Origin: Gammaproteobacteria bacterium
GTDB taxonomy: Bacteria > Pseudomonadota > Gammaproteobacteria > SZUA-140
Reading direction: 5' to 3'
NCBI GenBank assembly: GCA_015491865.1
Contig: WFVD01000006.1
Coordinates: 1-64,000, forward strand
DNA length: 64,000 nt
Shown here: positions 45,979 through 55,862 of the stretch, one piece after another
Layout of the letters: every line of letters starts with the position of its first letter
How positions within the stretch are numbered: position 1 is the stretch's first letter
The notes under the pieces: model-generated
What the model was told of the DNA's origin: nothing
Databases searched by the model: none
The model's input: the letters and a program-made list of their open reading frames with translations, nothing else
Made by a program: the position numbers and the translations under genes

Positions 45979-46401
45979 CTAAGTGGTTGCGCTACAGGCA
46001 AAGCGGTAACCCCTGGCAGCACAATAGGCCAGCCATTCAGAGAAGAACTGATTCACCCGACGCTTCTCAATCGGGTATCGGATTTTGCTGTTTGGGTAGG
46101 TATAGATGCGTGCAAAGCCCGTTTTATTCTGGTAGGTCAGTACTTCTGCAACCCTGGCATCACGGTAGACTTTTATCTTCAGATACATATCTGGCACAAT
46201 ATCATGGTCGTCAAGGAGATGTAAAAAGCTAATCGTTAACGTGTATTTGCCACGTTCAATCACCTCCATATGGAGATCAGGAAGATCGTGAATAGAAGAC
46301 AATATCGCACTATCAACGGTCATATCGGGTATCAGAGCAATCAACGCCTGATAGTTCTCTTCATACATCGCCATCAACGGTTTGTTTCCTGGTATCAGCA
46401 T
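45979..46401 (-). CDS. DUF1249 (YqiB-like) protein
   Basis: 140 residues matching the YqiB/DUF1249 family: YEENYQALIALIPD, IERGKYTLTISFLH, MYLKIKVYRDARVAEVLTYQ and KRRVNQFFSEWLAYC. Function unknown. It lies 51 bases after nudF on the same strand, the same pairing as nudF-yqiB in E. coli. Confidence 0.9.
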   Translation of the reverse strand: MLIPGNKPLMAMYEENYQALIALIPDMTVDSAILSSIHDLPDLHMEVIERGKYTLTISFLHLLDDHDIVPDMYLKIKVYRDARVAEVLTYQNKTGFARIYTYPNSKIRYPIEKRRVNQFFSEWLAYCAARGYRFACSATT

Positions 46402-46452
46402 GTTTTATATATCGACCACATCAGCTAACATTTGATCGCCCATCAACATTAT

Positions 46453-47055
46453 TTACGGTAACCACTGCTGGCGCAGGCGCTCACGATGCAGCATCAACCA
46501 CTGCAATGCGATAATTGGGCTAGCCGACTTAATACGCCCACTCCCAAGCATGGCGACCACCTCATCATAGCTCACAGCACTTACCTTGATATCTTCCCCC
46601 TCATCTGCAAGCCCATAAATGCCACCCACGCCAGCCGCATCCACTTTGCCACAAAAAAGCGCGGTGGACTCTGTCGCGCCGCCAGGGCTAACAAGGTAAT
46701 CACACACATGTTCTAGCGCTTCTATCACGCACCCGGCCTCTTCTGCCATCTCTCGATGAGCAACCTCTTCAGCACTTTCACCCTCATCTATTATTCCCGC
46801 CACGATCTCAACCAGCCATGGGTCTGCCGGGAAATCTATTGCGCCAACACGAAACTGCTCTATCAGAACCACTTCATCTCGCACGGGATCATAGGGTAGT
46901 ACCGCTACTGCATGACCGCGTTCAAATATTTCTCGTGTTAGCACGTCACTCCACTCGCCATCATATTTTCGATAGCGCAAGCGCAATCGCGCAATACTAA
47001 AGAACCCCTTATAACAGATAGTTTTCTCGATAATTTCATAGTGATCAGATGGCAC
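46453..47055 (-). CDS. nudF: ADP-ribose pyrophosphatase (Nudix)
   Basis: 200 residues. The Nudix box is GIIDEGESAEEVAHREMAEEAGC, matching Gx5Ex7REUxEExGU. The N-terminal strand block KGFFSIARLRLRYR and VEIVAGIID are typical of NudF, which splits ADP-ribose to AMP and ribose-5-phosphate. Adjacent DUF1249 supports NudF rather than another Nudix enzyme. Confidence 0.92.
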   Translation of the reverse strand: MPSDHYEIIEKTICYKGFFSIARLRLRYRKYDGEWSDVLTREIFERGHAVAVLPYDPVRDEVVLIEQFRVGAIDFPADPWLVEIVAGIIDEGESAEEVAHREMAEEAGCVIEALEHVCDYLVSPGGATESTALFCGKVDAAGVGGIYGLADEGEDIKVSAVSYDEVVAMLGSGRIKSASPIIALQWLMLHRERLRQQWLP

Positions 47056-47160
47056 CGCACGACCCCGCTTTCAAACACTGCTATGATGGTGGAGCGGAAT
47101 TCTCATCACGTGAGCGATCAGAAAACAGAAACCCAACCGTTAGTGGCAGCCACTCTTTAA

Positions 47161-48255
47161 ATGAATAGAAACAATCAAAACAACCAATGGCCTTTTCTCT
47201 TTGTTGCACTGCTAGCCATTATCGCAGTTTTTTCATTAAAAACTAAACAAGAGATGACCAACCAACCGACATTCAAGCTAAACTGGAAAAGTACAACTCC
47301 GTTTAACATTCCAAGGCGCGCACTTGCGGCTGCAGCCTATCACAACCATATCTATGTGCTGGGCGGCATCGATAGTCAGCGCCACTATGTCCGCACGACT
47401 GAATACGCCAGAATCCTTCCCGATGGTAGTCTCACCGCATGGCAGGAGACATCCCCCTTAAATGAGGGGCGCTTTTACCTCGCCGCCGCCGCTATCGATG
47501 GCTATCTCTATGCGATCGGTGGTGCCATCGGTGCGCCGGGGGAAAATAATATTCCAGTTGCGACTGTCGAAAAAGCCAAAATAAACCCCGATGGTTCACT
47601 CGGTCGCTGGCAGCTAGAAAAAGAGCTCACGACAGCAAGGCGGGGGTTAACGGTCAATCAGCATCTGAACCGTATCTATGCATTAGGTGGGTATAACGGC
47701 GTTTTTCTTCATTCAATTGAATACACGTCAGTCAATCCCAACGGAACACTTAATGACTGGATGCTCTCATCACAACCATCAAAGGTGGATCGCTATATCC
47801 ACTCATCTGCGATCGCAGGCAATAACCTCTATCTACTTGCAGGCCACATGAAAAGTAGTCAAACCGTCAGCTACGGCGATGTCGAGTTAAGCCAGATCGG
47901 CGACGATGGCGAGATATCCCCGTGGCGGATAGAAAACACCTCGCTACTTACCCCCCGCTTTATTGCGTCTGCCTTTACTCTAGGAGGATACATCTACATT
48001 CTGACTGGCCACGATGGTGCGCGCAGGCTCAGCAGTGTTGAGTTCGCGCCGCTCGATAGCGATGGCGCTGTCGGAGCCTGGCAACTCACCGCCCCGCTGG
48101 AAACTGCTAGAAGTGGAACCGCAGCCGTCACCTGGCAACAGAGGGTCTATCTCCTTGGCGGGATCAACCAGGATAAGGTGTTAAATAGTGTGGAGACAGC
48201 GATTCAGAGGGATGATGGGAATTTAGGGAACTTTCTGGCTATGAGCAGGAACTGA
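47161..48255 (+). CDS. Membrane-anchored kelch-repeat protein
   Basis: 364 residues. One N-terminal hydrophobic helix (about 10-25) anchors a probable periplasmic beta-propeller of about six kelch blades, each with a GG pair (HIYVLGGIDS, YLYAIGGAIG, RIYALGGYNG, NLYLLAGHMK, YIYILTGHDG, RVYLLGGINQ). Each blade is joined by a segment with a D/N-G-(S/T/E) turn and W (such as PDGSLTAWQ and PNGTLNDW). Enzyme activity is not evident; protein binding or glycan binding is possible. The ATG is preceded by only a weak ribosome-binding site. Confidence 0.85.
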   Translation: MNRNNQNNQWPFLFVALLAIIAVFSLKTKQEMTNQPTFKLNWKSTTPFNIPRRALAAAAYHNHIYVLGGIDSQRHYVRTTEYARILPDGSLTAWQETSPLNEGRFYLAAAAIDGYLYAIGGAIGAPGENNIPVATVEKAKINPDGSLGRWQLEKELTTARRGLTVNQHLNRIYALGGYNGVFLHSIEYTSVNPNGTLNDWMLSSQPSKVDRYIHSSAIAGNNLYLLAGHMKSSQTVSYGDVELSQIGDDGEISPWRIENTSLLTPRFIASAFTLGGYIYILTGHDGARRLSSVEFAPLDSDGAVGAWQLTAPLETARSGTAAVTWQQRVYLLGGINQDKVLNSVETAIQRDDGNLGNFLAMSRN

Positions 48256-48273
48256 TCTCTTCTACCAACTTAA

Positions 48274-48444
48274 TTATTTAGCCTGCTCTTCGCTACTCTC
48301 TTGCTGTTTGCGCGCTAGTGCCAACGCCTCTTCTCGCTCTTCCTCTTCGCGGAGTTTCCGGTTCTTTTTATCATCTAGCGTTAAAAAAACTAGAAAGGCG
48401 ACTACTATCAACACGATGGCAATCTGTATGTATATCGCTAACAT
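48274..48444 (-). CDS. Small single-pass membrane protein with charged tail
   Basis: 56 residues: one transmembrane helix (about 2-22, AIYIQIAIVLIVVAFLVFLT) followed by a Lys/Arg/Glu-rich cytoplasmic helix. ATG at 48444 is chosen because GAGG lies five bases upstream; an in-frame upstream start has no such site. A TATAAT lies 12 bases before the ATG, too close for a normal leader. Topology is like small subunits of respiratory or division complexes, but no partner is visible. Confidence 0.65.
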   Translation of the reverse strand: MLAIYIQIAIVLIVVAFLVFLTLDDKKNRKLREEEEREEALALARKQQESSEEQAK

Positions 48445-48588
48445 CCTGACCTCTTCATTATATTCGCCACAAGCCTGTGTGACAGAAAGTGACACAATAC
48501 ACTAAAGACCAGGGGATATTCTAGTATTAATGGCAGCATTGCCCCGCTTGGGAGCACTTGTTTGATAACAACAATAAAATACCGGGAA

Positions 48589-48942
48589 TCAGATCACCTC
48601 ATCAACACCCAGCCTGACCCTGTTCGAAGCGTCTGCAGTTGCAGATGGCAGGAGATCTTCTTGACGACGCAACTGGGAGCGGCGCTCACGATTGGTACGC
48701 GTATCCAGTAAACATGCCCGGTTCTGTTGACGGCGCTCATGATGACGGCGGTCACGCAAATCAGCTTTTCGCCGCTCATGAACAACGGCAGGCACCACCT
48801 CACTCCTCGTTCGGTCTCTGGGGCGATAAGCGACCGCTTCGACCTCCTGCACACTGTCAGCCGGCGCCAGGATCAGACGTTTATTGCGCTGTGTGCCGAC
48901 ATCGTCAGGCCGCAGGTATTGAGGGTCAAACATAATCGTCAT
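48589..48942 (-). CDS. Arginine-rich protein of unknown function
   Basis: About 117 residues. The N-terminal third is ordinary (FDPQYLRPDDVG), while the middle is packed with Arg/Asp/His in DRRHHERR and RERRSQLRRQED segments. Strong basic and acidic alternation suggests a helical nucleic-acid-binding or unstructured protein. No family recognised. A TATAAT (48972-48977) with TTGGCG 16 bases further upstream is a likely promoter. ATG at 48942 is preferred to a TTG at 48972 that lies in the -10 element. Confidence 0.55.
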   Translation of the reverse strand: MTIMFDPQYLRPDDVGTQRNKRLILAPADSVQEVEAVAYRPRDRTRSEVVPAVVHERRKADLRDRRHHERRQQNRACLLDTRTNRERRSQLRRQEDLLPSATADASNRVRLGVDEVI

Positions 48943-49063
48943 GCCGCTACTGCCATTTTCAGAAGCGCTCAATTATAACATGGGGCACGCTTTCGCCAAC
49001 ACCACGACACACCGACAAAGTCCTTATATTCCATGCGCATAGCAGCAATCACCTCGATATAAC

Positions 49064-50035
49064 TCATGCAACCTCTGCCACTAGCACTGCACGCTTAGGC
49101 GCCGGTAACCCTTCGATGGTCAGACGCCTGTCATCTGGATCGAGAAAGTCAGGCAAGGAGTCAAACGTCATCCATTGCGTACTGCGCTGCTCTTCCAGCG
49201 AAGTCACAGCCTCATTCACTAAACGAATATTTCTGAAACCGCAACGTGCCAGCCACCTTTCTAACGCCAGCGCCGACGGGATAAACCAGACATTGCGCAT
49301 TTTTGCGTAACGCCCCTGCGGTACCAGAACGGTATCGAATCCACCATCAACCACCAGCGTCTCCAGCACCAGCTCACCGCCGGATCGTAGCAGCGTCCGT
49401 ATTTGATAAAGATGGTCGATGGGTGAACGGCGATGGTAGAGCACCCCCATCGAAAAAAGGGTATCGAACCCACTCAGTTTCTGCGGCAGCTGCTCGATCC
49501 CCAGAGGCAATAGATAAACAGGCACCTGCGGCATATATTGCTGCAGCGCCTGATACTGCATCACAAACAGCATCGTCGGATCGATACCCACGACCAGCGC
49601 AGCCTCTTCGCCCGCCATGCGCCATGCGTGGTAACCATTCCCGCAACCAACATCGAGAACATAACGCCCCTTGAGCGGCGAAATATGTGGCTGTAGCCGT
49701 GCCCACTTCCAGTCTGAACGCCACTCGGTATCGATATCGATCCCAAATACAGTGTAAGGCCCTTTACGCCAAGGGTGTAAAATACGCAACTGATATTCGA
49801 CTTTCGCTGCTGTCGCTGCATCCAGATCGGCAGCCTCACCGATGCGCACGCTGCTCGCCGATAGATCAATGGTTGATGGTTTAATTGCGGGCAGCGCATC
49901 AACCGCTGCCTGCCATTTTGCAAAGTCACCATGACCATGGTCAAAAGCGCTATCCACGGTAGTCGCTAATGTGTCGAGCCAGATCGCCAGTGGCGACCCT
50001 TCAAGTTGCTCATAAAGCCGGTGATAGAGGCTCAT
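49064..50035 (-). CDS. cmoB: tRNA U34 carboxymethyltransferase CmoB
   Basis: 323 residues. CmoB transfers the carboxymethyl group from carboxy-S-adenosylmethionine to 5-hydroxyuridine 34 of tRNAs. The methyltransferase core is seen in YVLDVGCGNGYHAWRMAGE, LFSMGVLYHRRSPIDHL and GGELVLETLV, and the N-terminal domain has WRKGPYTVFGIDIDTEWRSDWKW. Start overlaps the cmoA stop by four bases, giving cmoA-cmoB coupling. Confidence 0.97.
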   Translation of the reverse strand: MSLYHRLYEQLEGSPLAIWLDTLATTVDSAFDHGHGDFAKWQAAVDALPAIKPSTIDLSASSVRIGEAADLDAATAAKVEYQLRILHPWRKGPYTVFGIDIDTEWRSDWKWARLQPHISPLKGRYVLDVGCGNGYHAWRMAGEEAALVVGIDPTMLFVMQYQALQQYMPQVPVYLLPLGIEQLPQKLSGFDTLFSMGVLYHRRSPIDHLYQIRTLLRSGGELVLETLVVDGGFDTVLVPQGRYAKMRNVWFIPSALALERWLARCGFRNIRLVNEAVTSLEEQRSTQWMTFDSLPDFLDPDDRRLTIEGLPAPKRAVLVAEVA

Positions 50036-50766
50036 TTAACAGCCATCAACGAGACAAAATTGAGACATTGAAACCACTGCCGCACTTCACAGAAGCCGGC
50101 ACTGCGCAGACGCGCTTCATGTATGTCACGCGTATCGGGCACCAGCACTTTGTCCAGAGCCGCCCGTTTCTGGCTCACTTCAAGGTCACTATAGCCGTTA
50201 CTACGCTTAAAGGCGTGATGCATGCTGGTAAAAAAACCGGCCTCAGACTCATCACCAAAGGCCAGCTTCTCAGTGAGTAACAGTACCCCACCGGGCAGCA
50301 TGCCCGCATAAATCTTTTCAATCATGGCGCTGCGCTGCACAGGGGCAATAAACTGCAATGTTAGGTTCAGCACCACCACTGAAGCGCGCTCAATGGCGAT
50401 ATCCTGAATATCTGCACAGACAAACTCCACTGCCACACCCACCTCAGCTGCGTCAATTGACTGATGGCATCGCGACAACATCGCCGCTGAATTATCGACC
50501 GCAATAATGCGACAACCGGGCTGAGATAACCGCCGCTGCATCGAGAGCGTAATCGCACCAAGCGAGCAGCCCAGATCATAGAGCTGGCTCCCTGCCTGCG
50601 CATATTGTGATGACAATACTCCCGCGACATTAATCAGCGTACTGTAACCCGGCACAGAACGGTTGATCATATCGGGAAAGACATCTACCACCGCCTCATC
50701 AAACTTAAAATCAACAACCTCATCGAGCAGCGTTGTGTATAGCTCATCCGAGCGGTATTTGTTCAT
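50032..50766 (-). CDS. cmoA: Carboxy-S-adenosylmethionine synthase CmoA
   Basis: 244 residues. CmoA makes carboxy-SAM from SAM and prephenate for CmoB. Visible motifs: FKFDEAVVDVFPDMINRSVPGY, LYDLGCSLGAITLSM and LNLTLQFI. It overlaps cmoB by four bases. Confidence 0.97.
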   Translation of the reverse strand: MNKYRSDELYTTLLDEVVDFKFDEAVVDVFPDMINRSVPGYSTLINVAGVLSSQYAQAGSQLYDLGCSLGAITLSMQRRLSQPGCRIIAVDNSAAMLSRCHQSIDAAEVGVAVEFVCADIQDIAIERASVVVLNLTLQFIAPVQRSAMIEKIYAGMLPGGVLLLTEKLAFGDESEAGFFTSMHHAFKRSNGYSDLEVSQKRAALDKVLVPDTRDIHEARLRSAGFCEVRQWFQCLNFVSLMAVK

Positions 50767-51108
50767 AACAAGAGACCAGACCTCACAAAAATTGTTCCAG
50801 CCATTATACCCCAGCCAATAGAGCCAGAGCAGTGCTCACCGTACAGCCCATTTTATTCCCGCGGCCTCAACACTCAAGCTATAAAATCTCTTCTGGATGT
50901 CGATACATAAAGAGAGGTATGGATACCCAGGAAACCTTTGCACGTTACAGGCACGATAATAGTGAGCTGATACCCCCTAGTTGAGACCGATAACTCAATT
51001 AATACCCAAGGGTTCACCGTAGAACACTACTGACAAATTTTCTAACAGAAACCAGGAGAATACTAGCCATTTTTACTCGTAATTAACGCAAGCAAAGGTC
51101 TCACTAAC
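50767..51108. other. 342-base divergent gap between cmoA and the PhnD-like gene
   Basis: A 19-codon ATG frame (50928-50993 region) with GAGAGG almost touching the start was seen, but its spacing is too short and it is not called. An inverted repeat TTGAG-N8-CTCAA lies near 50983. No confident promoter, terminator or RNA gene was identified. Confidence 0.4.
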
Positions 51109-51978
51109 ATGGATAGAAACAGGACAATGAAGTCTCCGATGCAGTCCATCGCCTTATCGTTGGTCGTCATACTGCTATGCCTATCCAGCACCACTATCGT
51201 AACGGCAGAAGGAGGGGCACAGCAGACATTTTATGTGGGGGTGGTACCTCAATACGATGCACGAAAAATCCATAGAATATGGATGCCTATCCTGCAAGCG
51301 CTTGAAAAATCGACAGGCGCTCACTTTAAACTGGTGGGAACGCCAACGATTACTGATTTTGAGCGCAAACTTAACGCAGGGCTCTTTGACTTTGCGTATA
51401 TGAATCCACATGACCTGCTACTGGCCAATAAGCGCCAGGGCTATACCCCTTTAGTGAGAGATATGGCAGAGCGCCTGCATGGCGTACTAGTCGTTAAAAA
51501 AGATAGCTCTATTCTGACGCCCGCGGAACTCGATGGTAAAACTGTCGCCTTCCCAGCCCCTAATGCACTCGGGGCGTCGCTGATGATTCGTGCTGATCTG
51601 CAGGATATATTTAACATAAAAATCAGACCACGTTACGTCAATACCCATAGCTCTGTTTATTTAAATGTTGCATTAGGGCTCAATTCTGCGGGTGGTGGCG
51701 TGCAACAGACATTAGATCAACAACCACAAAAGATCCGTGACTCACTACGAGTGCTCTATCAGACTCGTGATGTTCCTTCACACCCCTTTAGCGTACATCC
51801 TGGTGTTCCCCCTGCACTCGCCAGACAGGTCAGAGAGGTGTTACTGGCGCTAGGCAAAACTGAGCATGGCCAGTCACTATTAATGAATATTCCTATAAAA
51901 AATATTGGAAGTACCTCGATGGAAGAGTACTACTCCCTTCATGAAATAGGAATAGAACAGTTTCATGAAGAGGAGTAA
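51109..51978 (+). CDS. PhnD-like periplasmic binding protein (orphan)
   Basis: 289 residues with a signal peptide (ALSLVVILLCLSSTTIVTA) and a type-2 periplasmic-binding fold of the phosphate/phosphite/phosphonate group: FYVGVVPQYDARKIHRIWMP, TITDFERKLNAGLFDFAYMNP, LTPAELDGKTVAFPAPNALG. No ABC permease or ATPase gene is adjacent, so it may act as a sensor domain-like or stand-alone binding protein. Such orphans occur near regulatory systems and sometimes bind unrelated anions. AAAGG lies 11 bases before the ATG. Confidence 0.82.
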   Translation: MDRNRTMKSPMQSIALSLVVILLCLSSTTIVTAEGGAQQTFYVGVVPQYDARKIHRIWMPILQALEKSTGAHFKLVGTPTITDFERKLNAGLFDFAYMNPHDLLLANKRQGYTPLVRDMAERLHGVLVVKKDSSILTPAELDGKTVAFPAPNALGASLMIRADLQDIFNIKIRPRYVNTHSSVYLNVALGLNSAGGGVQQTLDQQPQKIRDSLRVLYQTRDVPSHPFSVHPGVPPALARQVREVLLALGKTEHGQSLLMNIPIKNIGSTSMEEYYSLHEIGIEQFHEEE

Positions 51979-52040
51979 AAAGTGCAACTGCCACAATTAA
52001 ACAGAGACCATCATTGTGATGCTGCTAATAACCCGGGCCG

Positions 52041-52068
52041 AAAAAAAAGGCGATCAAATGACCGCCTT
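52041..52068 (-). terminator. Rho-independent terminator of clpB
   Basis: On the minus strand AAGGCG(G)TCA and TGA(T)CGCCTT form a stem, followed by a run of eight T. It lies about 42 bases after the clpB stop, in the convergent gap with the PhnD-like gene. Confidence 0.85.
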
Positions 52069-52109
52069 CTCTTCTACTGAATAATCACCTGCACAGGTGC
52101 TCTTACGGT

Positions 52110-54716
52110 TCAGGCAGCAGAGACCTCTACCCCTTCTGCCCTGCCTTTACTAAAGTTCAACTCGCCATCAACTAACGATACCTCAATGAGGTCGCCAGCC
52201 TGGTATTTACCGGCAAGAATCTCCTGTGCCAGGCGGTTTTCCAGTTTACTCTGGATTGCACGTTTCAAAGGTCGTGCGCCATAGACAGGATCAAACCCGG
52301 CTTCTCCCAGCTTATCCAGAGCAGCATCACTAAGGTGGAGCCCGATATCACGTTCGCGCAGACGCTCACGCAGATAGTTGACCTGAATATCAGTGATCGC
52401 TCTAATCTGCGCCTGTGCTAACGGATGGAACACCACCACATCATCAATACGATTGATAAATTCAGGCCGAAAATGTGCGCTCACACTTGTCATAACCGCC
52501 TCTTTCATCACGTCGTAATTCTCTTCACCGGCCATCTCCTGGATCACCTGTGAACCCAGATTTGAAGTCATCACAATAACCGTATTGCGAAAATCGACCG
52601 TACGCCCATGGCCATCTGTGAGGCGCCCATCATCCAGCACCTGTAACAGAATATTAAAGACATCAGGATGCGCCTTCTCAACCTCATCCAGCAGCACCAC
52701 TGAGTAGGGCTTGCGACGCACCGCCTCGGTCAGATAACCACCCTCTTCGTAACCAACGTAGCCGGGCGGCGCGCCGATCAAACGTGCCACCGAATGCTTC
52801 TCCATAAATTCAGACATGTCGATACGCACCATCGCCTCTTCTGTATCAAACAGAAAAGACGCCAGCGCCTTGGTTAACTCGGTCTTACCCACACCGGTCG
52901 GGCCAAGAAACAGGAATGAGCCGTTGGGGCGGTCAGGATCAGATAGCCCGGCGCGTGAGCGACGAATCGCATCGGAGACAACCGATACTGCCTCATCCTG
53001 CCCAATCACACGTCGATGCAGCTCATCTTCCATTCGTAGCAGTTTTTCACGCTCACCCTCCAGCATCCGGTTCACCGGAATACCGGTCCACTTTGACACC
53101 ACCTCTGCAATCTCCTCCTCTGAGACTTTATTACGCAGCAGTGTCATCTCATCCATCTCTGCCTGCGCAGCCATGTCGAGCTGCTTCTCCAGTTCAGGGA
53201 TGCGCCCGTACTGCACCTCTGACATCCGTGCCAGGTCTCCCGCTCGGCGCGCTGTCTCCAGTTCACTGCGCGCCTGATCCAGTTCCTCCTTAATTTTCTG
53301 TGTTCCCTGCAGCGCAGCCTTTTCTGCCTTCCAGACCTCATCCAGATCTGCAAACTCACGCTCAAGGCGGTTGATCTCATCATCCAGGGTCGCAAGTCGT
53401 TTCTTTGATGCATCGTCGCTCTCTTTACCCAGCGCCTCGCGCTCGATCTTAAGCTGAATCAGACGCCGTTCCAGTCGATCCATCGACTCAGGCTTTGAAT
53501 CTATCTCAATCCGAATCCGGCTCGCCGCTTCGTCGATCAGATCGATCGCCTTATCGGGCATCTGCCGATCCGTAATGTAGCGATGCGACAGTGTTGCCGC
53601 CGAGACAATCGCCGGATCGGTAATCTCAACCCCGTGATGCACTTCGTACTTCTCTTTCAAGCCACGCAGGATCGCAATGGTATCTTCCACACTCGGCTCA
53701 TCGACCAACACCTTCTGGAAGCGGCGTTCCAGTGCTGCATCTTTTTCAATGTACTGTCGATACTCATCAAGCGTGGTCGCGCCAACACAGTGTAGCTCGC
53801 CACGCGCCAGCGCAGGCTTCAACATGTTACCGGCATCCATCGCCCCTTCCGCCTTACCGGCACCCACCATGGTGTGCAGCTCATCGATAAAAAGGATAAC
53901 GGAGCCTTCCTGTTTGGCAAGGTCATTCAATACGCCTTTAAGGCGCTCTTCAAACTCCCCACGAAACTTTGCACCGGCGATCAGTGACCCCATATCGAGT
54001 GACAAAAGACGTTTACCCTTAAGCCCTTCAGGCACCTCGCCATTGACGATACGCTGCGCCAGCCCTTCCACAATCGCAGTTTTACCGACCCCCGGCTCAC
54101 CAATCAATACCGGGTTATTCTTCGTACGGCGCTGGAGTACCTGAATGGTGCGACGAATTTCGTCGTCTCGCCCAATCACCGGATCAAGTTTGCCCTGTTC
54201 GGCACGCTCAGTCAGATCAATCGTAAATTTCTCAAGCGCCTGACGCTGCTCTTCAGCATTCGGGTCATTGATGCTTTCACCACCGCGCATCTCATCAATC
54301 GCCTTTTCAAGCACTCCTTTTACCGCACCGGCACTGCGCAACGCATCACCCAGCGGCCCTTTGTCATCCACTGCCGCCAGCACAAAGAGTTCGCTGGAGA
54401 TGTACTGGTCATCACGTTGCTGCGCCAGTTTATCCGTCATGTTTAATAACCGACCAAGATCGTTGGAGATATGCAGATCACCCTCTGCCCCTTCAACGCT
54501 CGGCAGATGATCGATCGTGTCGCCCAGCTGCGAACGTAACGCATTCACATTGACATCAGCACGATTCAGCAGCGGTCGTACCGTCCCACCCTGTTGATCG
54601 AGCAGTGCGATCATTAAATGTGCAGGCTCGATAAACTGGTGGTCACGCCCCACAGCGAGGCTCTGCGCATCGGCAAGCGCCATCTGAAATTTACTGGTCA
54701 ATCTGTCCATTCTCAT
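52110..54716 (-). CDS. clpB: Disaggregase ClpB
   Basis: 868 residues. ClpB with DnaK dissolves protein aggregates after heat stress. N-terminal Clp_N double repeat (about 1-145), AAA1 with GEPGVGKTA, the coiled-coil middle domain (about 405-525), AAA2 with GPTGVGKTE and a Clp C-terminal domain ([13 protein letters not shown]). The start [10 protein letters not shown] matches E. coli and has GAGG eight bases upstream. A heat-shock promoter lies upstream and a terminator downstream, so it is monocistronic. Confidence 0.98.
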   Translation of the reverse strand: MRMDRLTSKFQMALADAQSLAVGRDHQFIEPAHLMIALLDQQGGTVRPLLNRADVNVNALRSQLGDTIDHLPSVEGAEGDLHISNDLGRLLNMTDKLAQQRDDQYISSELFVLAAVDDKGPLGDALRSAGAVKGVLEKAIDEMRGGESINDPNAEEQRQALEKFTIDLTERAEQGKLDPVIGRDDEIRRTIQVLQRRTKNNPVLIGEPGVGKTAIVEGLAQRIVNGEVPEGLKGKRLLSLDMGSLIAGAKFRGEFEERLKGVLNDLAKQEGSVILFIDELHTMVGAGKAEGAMDAGNMLKPALARGELHCVGATTLDEYRQYIEKDAALERRFQKVLVDEPSVEDTIAILRGLKEKYEVHHGVEITDPAIVSAATLSHRYITDRQMPDKAIDLIDEAASRIRIEIDSKPESMDRLERRLIQLKIEREALGKESDDASKKRLATLDDEINRLEREFADLDEVWKAEKAALQGTQKIKEELDQARSELETARRAGDLARMSEVQYGRIPELEKQLDMAAQAEMDEMTLLRNKVSEEEIAEVVSKWTGIPVNRMLEGEREKLLRMEDELHRRVIGQDEAVSVVSDAIRRSRAGLSDPDRPNGSFLFLGPTGVGKTELTKALASFLFDTEEAMVRIDMSEFMEKHSVARLIGAPPGYVGYEEGGYLTEAVRRKPYSVVLLDEVEKAHPDVFNILLQVLDDGRLTDGHGRTVDFRNTVIVMTSNLGSQVIQEMAGEENYDVMKEAVMTSVSAHFRPEFINRIDDVVVFHPLAQAQIRAITDIQVNYLRERLRERDIGLHLSDAALDKLGEAGFDPVYGARPLKRAIQSKLENRLAQEILAGKYQAGDLIEVSLVDGELNFSKGRAEGVEVSAA

Positions 54717-54781
54717 TGGAGGATCCTCTCTTAAATCTTGGTTGGTTTAAACATACAACTATTTTTCTCAGGATACTATTT

Positions 54782-54809
54782 ATACTGGGGCTCATCGGTC
54801 ACTTTTCAA
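54782..54809 (-). promoter_or_regulatory. Sigma32 heat-shock promoter of clpB
   Basis: Minus strand TTGAAA (54804-54809), 13 bases, then CCCCAGTAT (54782-54790), against the consensus CTTGAAA-N11-16-CCCCATNT. It lies about 65 bases before clpB. Confidence 0.75.
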
Positions 54810-54974
54810 CCATTCGAGGCAGAACCATTTCACGGCGAACTGTTTCGATTGAAAACGGGTTGAAATTTACTGGCATTGCGTCGATACTGCTGGTCGCCAC
54901 GGAAGCGCACAAACAGATATAAAAGTTCAGAATAAAACAGCTCATCAACCCAAGCGCCCTGGAAATCGTTTCAA

Positions 54975-55820
54975 ATGGCTAAGCTCAAACTTCCATCAGA
55001 TATCAAAAAGACTGTCAAAGCAGCCCTGAAAGAAGATATAGGTAAAGGTGATATTACTGCCTCGCTGATCCCACTGGAGGCTCGCGCTACAGCAACTGTC
55101 ATCACCCGTGAAACGGCGATACTCTGCGGCCGTGAGTGGTTCAACGAGACATTGTTGCAACTCGACGATGAAATCATGATTAGCTGGCAAGTGCAGGACG
55201 GTGATCTGATCAATGAAAACCAGACTCTCTGCACTGTTCAGGGGCCAGCACGCGCCATTCTCAGTGCAGAGCGGGTTGCGCTGAATTTCCTCCAGTTGCT
55301 CTCAGGTATTGCCACCGAATCACGCCGCTATGCCGACCGTGTTAAAGACCTGAAAACCGCAATTCGTGATACCCGGAAAACCATCCCAGGGCTACGCCTG
55401 GCGCAGAAATATGCCGTGCGCTGTGGTGGCTGTGAAAACCATCGCACAGGACTTTACGATGGTGTATTAATCAAAGAGAACCACATCCTCGCCTGTGGTT
55501 CAATCACCAGGGCGGTGGAGAAGATCCGTGCCAGCCATCCTGATATGTTGATCGAAGTCGAGGTGGAAAACCTCGATGAGTTCCACGAAGCACTAAACGC
55601 CAAAGCCGATATGCTGCTACTCGATAACTTCGACCGCGCCATGCTGCAACGCGCTGTGATTCTCAACAAAGGGCAGGCAAAGCTGGAGGCCTCCGGCGGC
55701 GTCACCTTTAATGAAATACGCGGTCTCGCTGAAAGCGGCATCGACTACATCGCGATCGGCAGCCTGACCAAGGATGTACGATCGATCGATCTCTCGATGC
55801 GCTTCACTACCGAAACCTGA
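54975..55820 (+). CDS. nadC: Quinolinate phosphoribosyltransferase NadC
   Basis: 281 residues. NadC converts quinolinate and PRPP to nicotinate mononucleotide. Signatures: ALKEDIGKGDITASLIP, RDTRKTIPGLRLAQKYAV, GGCENHRTGLYDGVLIKENH and EVEVENLDEF. It supplies the last of the quinolinate pathway begun by NadB at 19.7 kb. It is divergent from clpB. Confidence 0.97.
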   Translation: MAKLKLPSDIKKTVKAALKEDIGKGDITASLIPLEARATATVITRETAILCGREWFNETLLQLDDEIMISWQVQDGDLINENQTLCTVQGPARAILSAERVALNFLQLLSGIATESRRYADRVKDLKTAIRDTRKTIPGLRLAQKYAVRCGGCENHRTGLYDGVLIKENHILACGSITRAVEKIRASHPDMLIEVEVENLDEFHEALNAKADMLLLDNFDRAMLQRAVILNKGQAKLEASGGVTFNEIRGLAESGIDYIAIGSLTKDVRSIDLSMRFTTET

Positions 55821-55862
55821 TAAAATCTGGCGCACTCACATTACGTCAACTTCAGGATTATC

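Noticed and set aside
48444-48480. TATAAT promoter 12 bases before the small membrane protein
   Set aside because: It would leave almost no leader and cut off the ribosome-binding site, so it was not called as a promoter.
50928-50993. 19-codon frame in the cmoA-phnD gap
   Set aside because: The GAGAGG is almost adjacent to the ATG, and the peptide has no recognisable feature.
54716-54922. 68-codon plus-strand frame opposite the clpB promoter
   Set aside because: It is read through the heat-shock promoter region and has no ribosome-binding site; likely chance.
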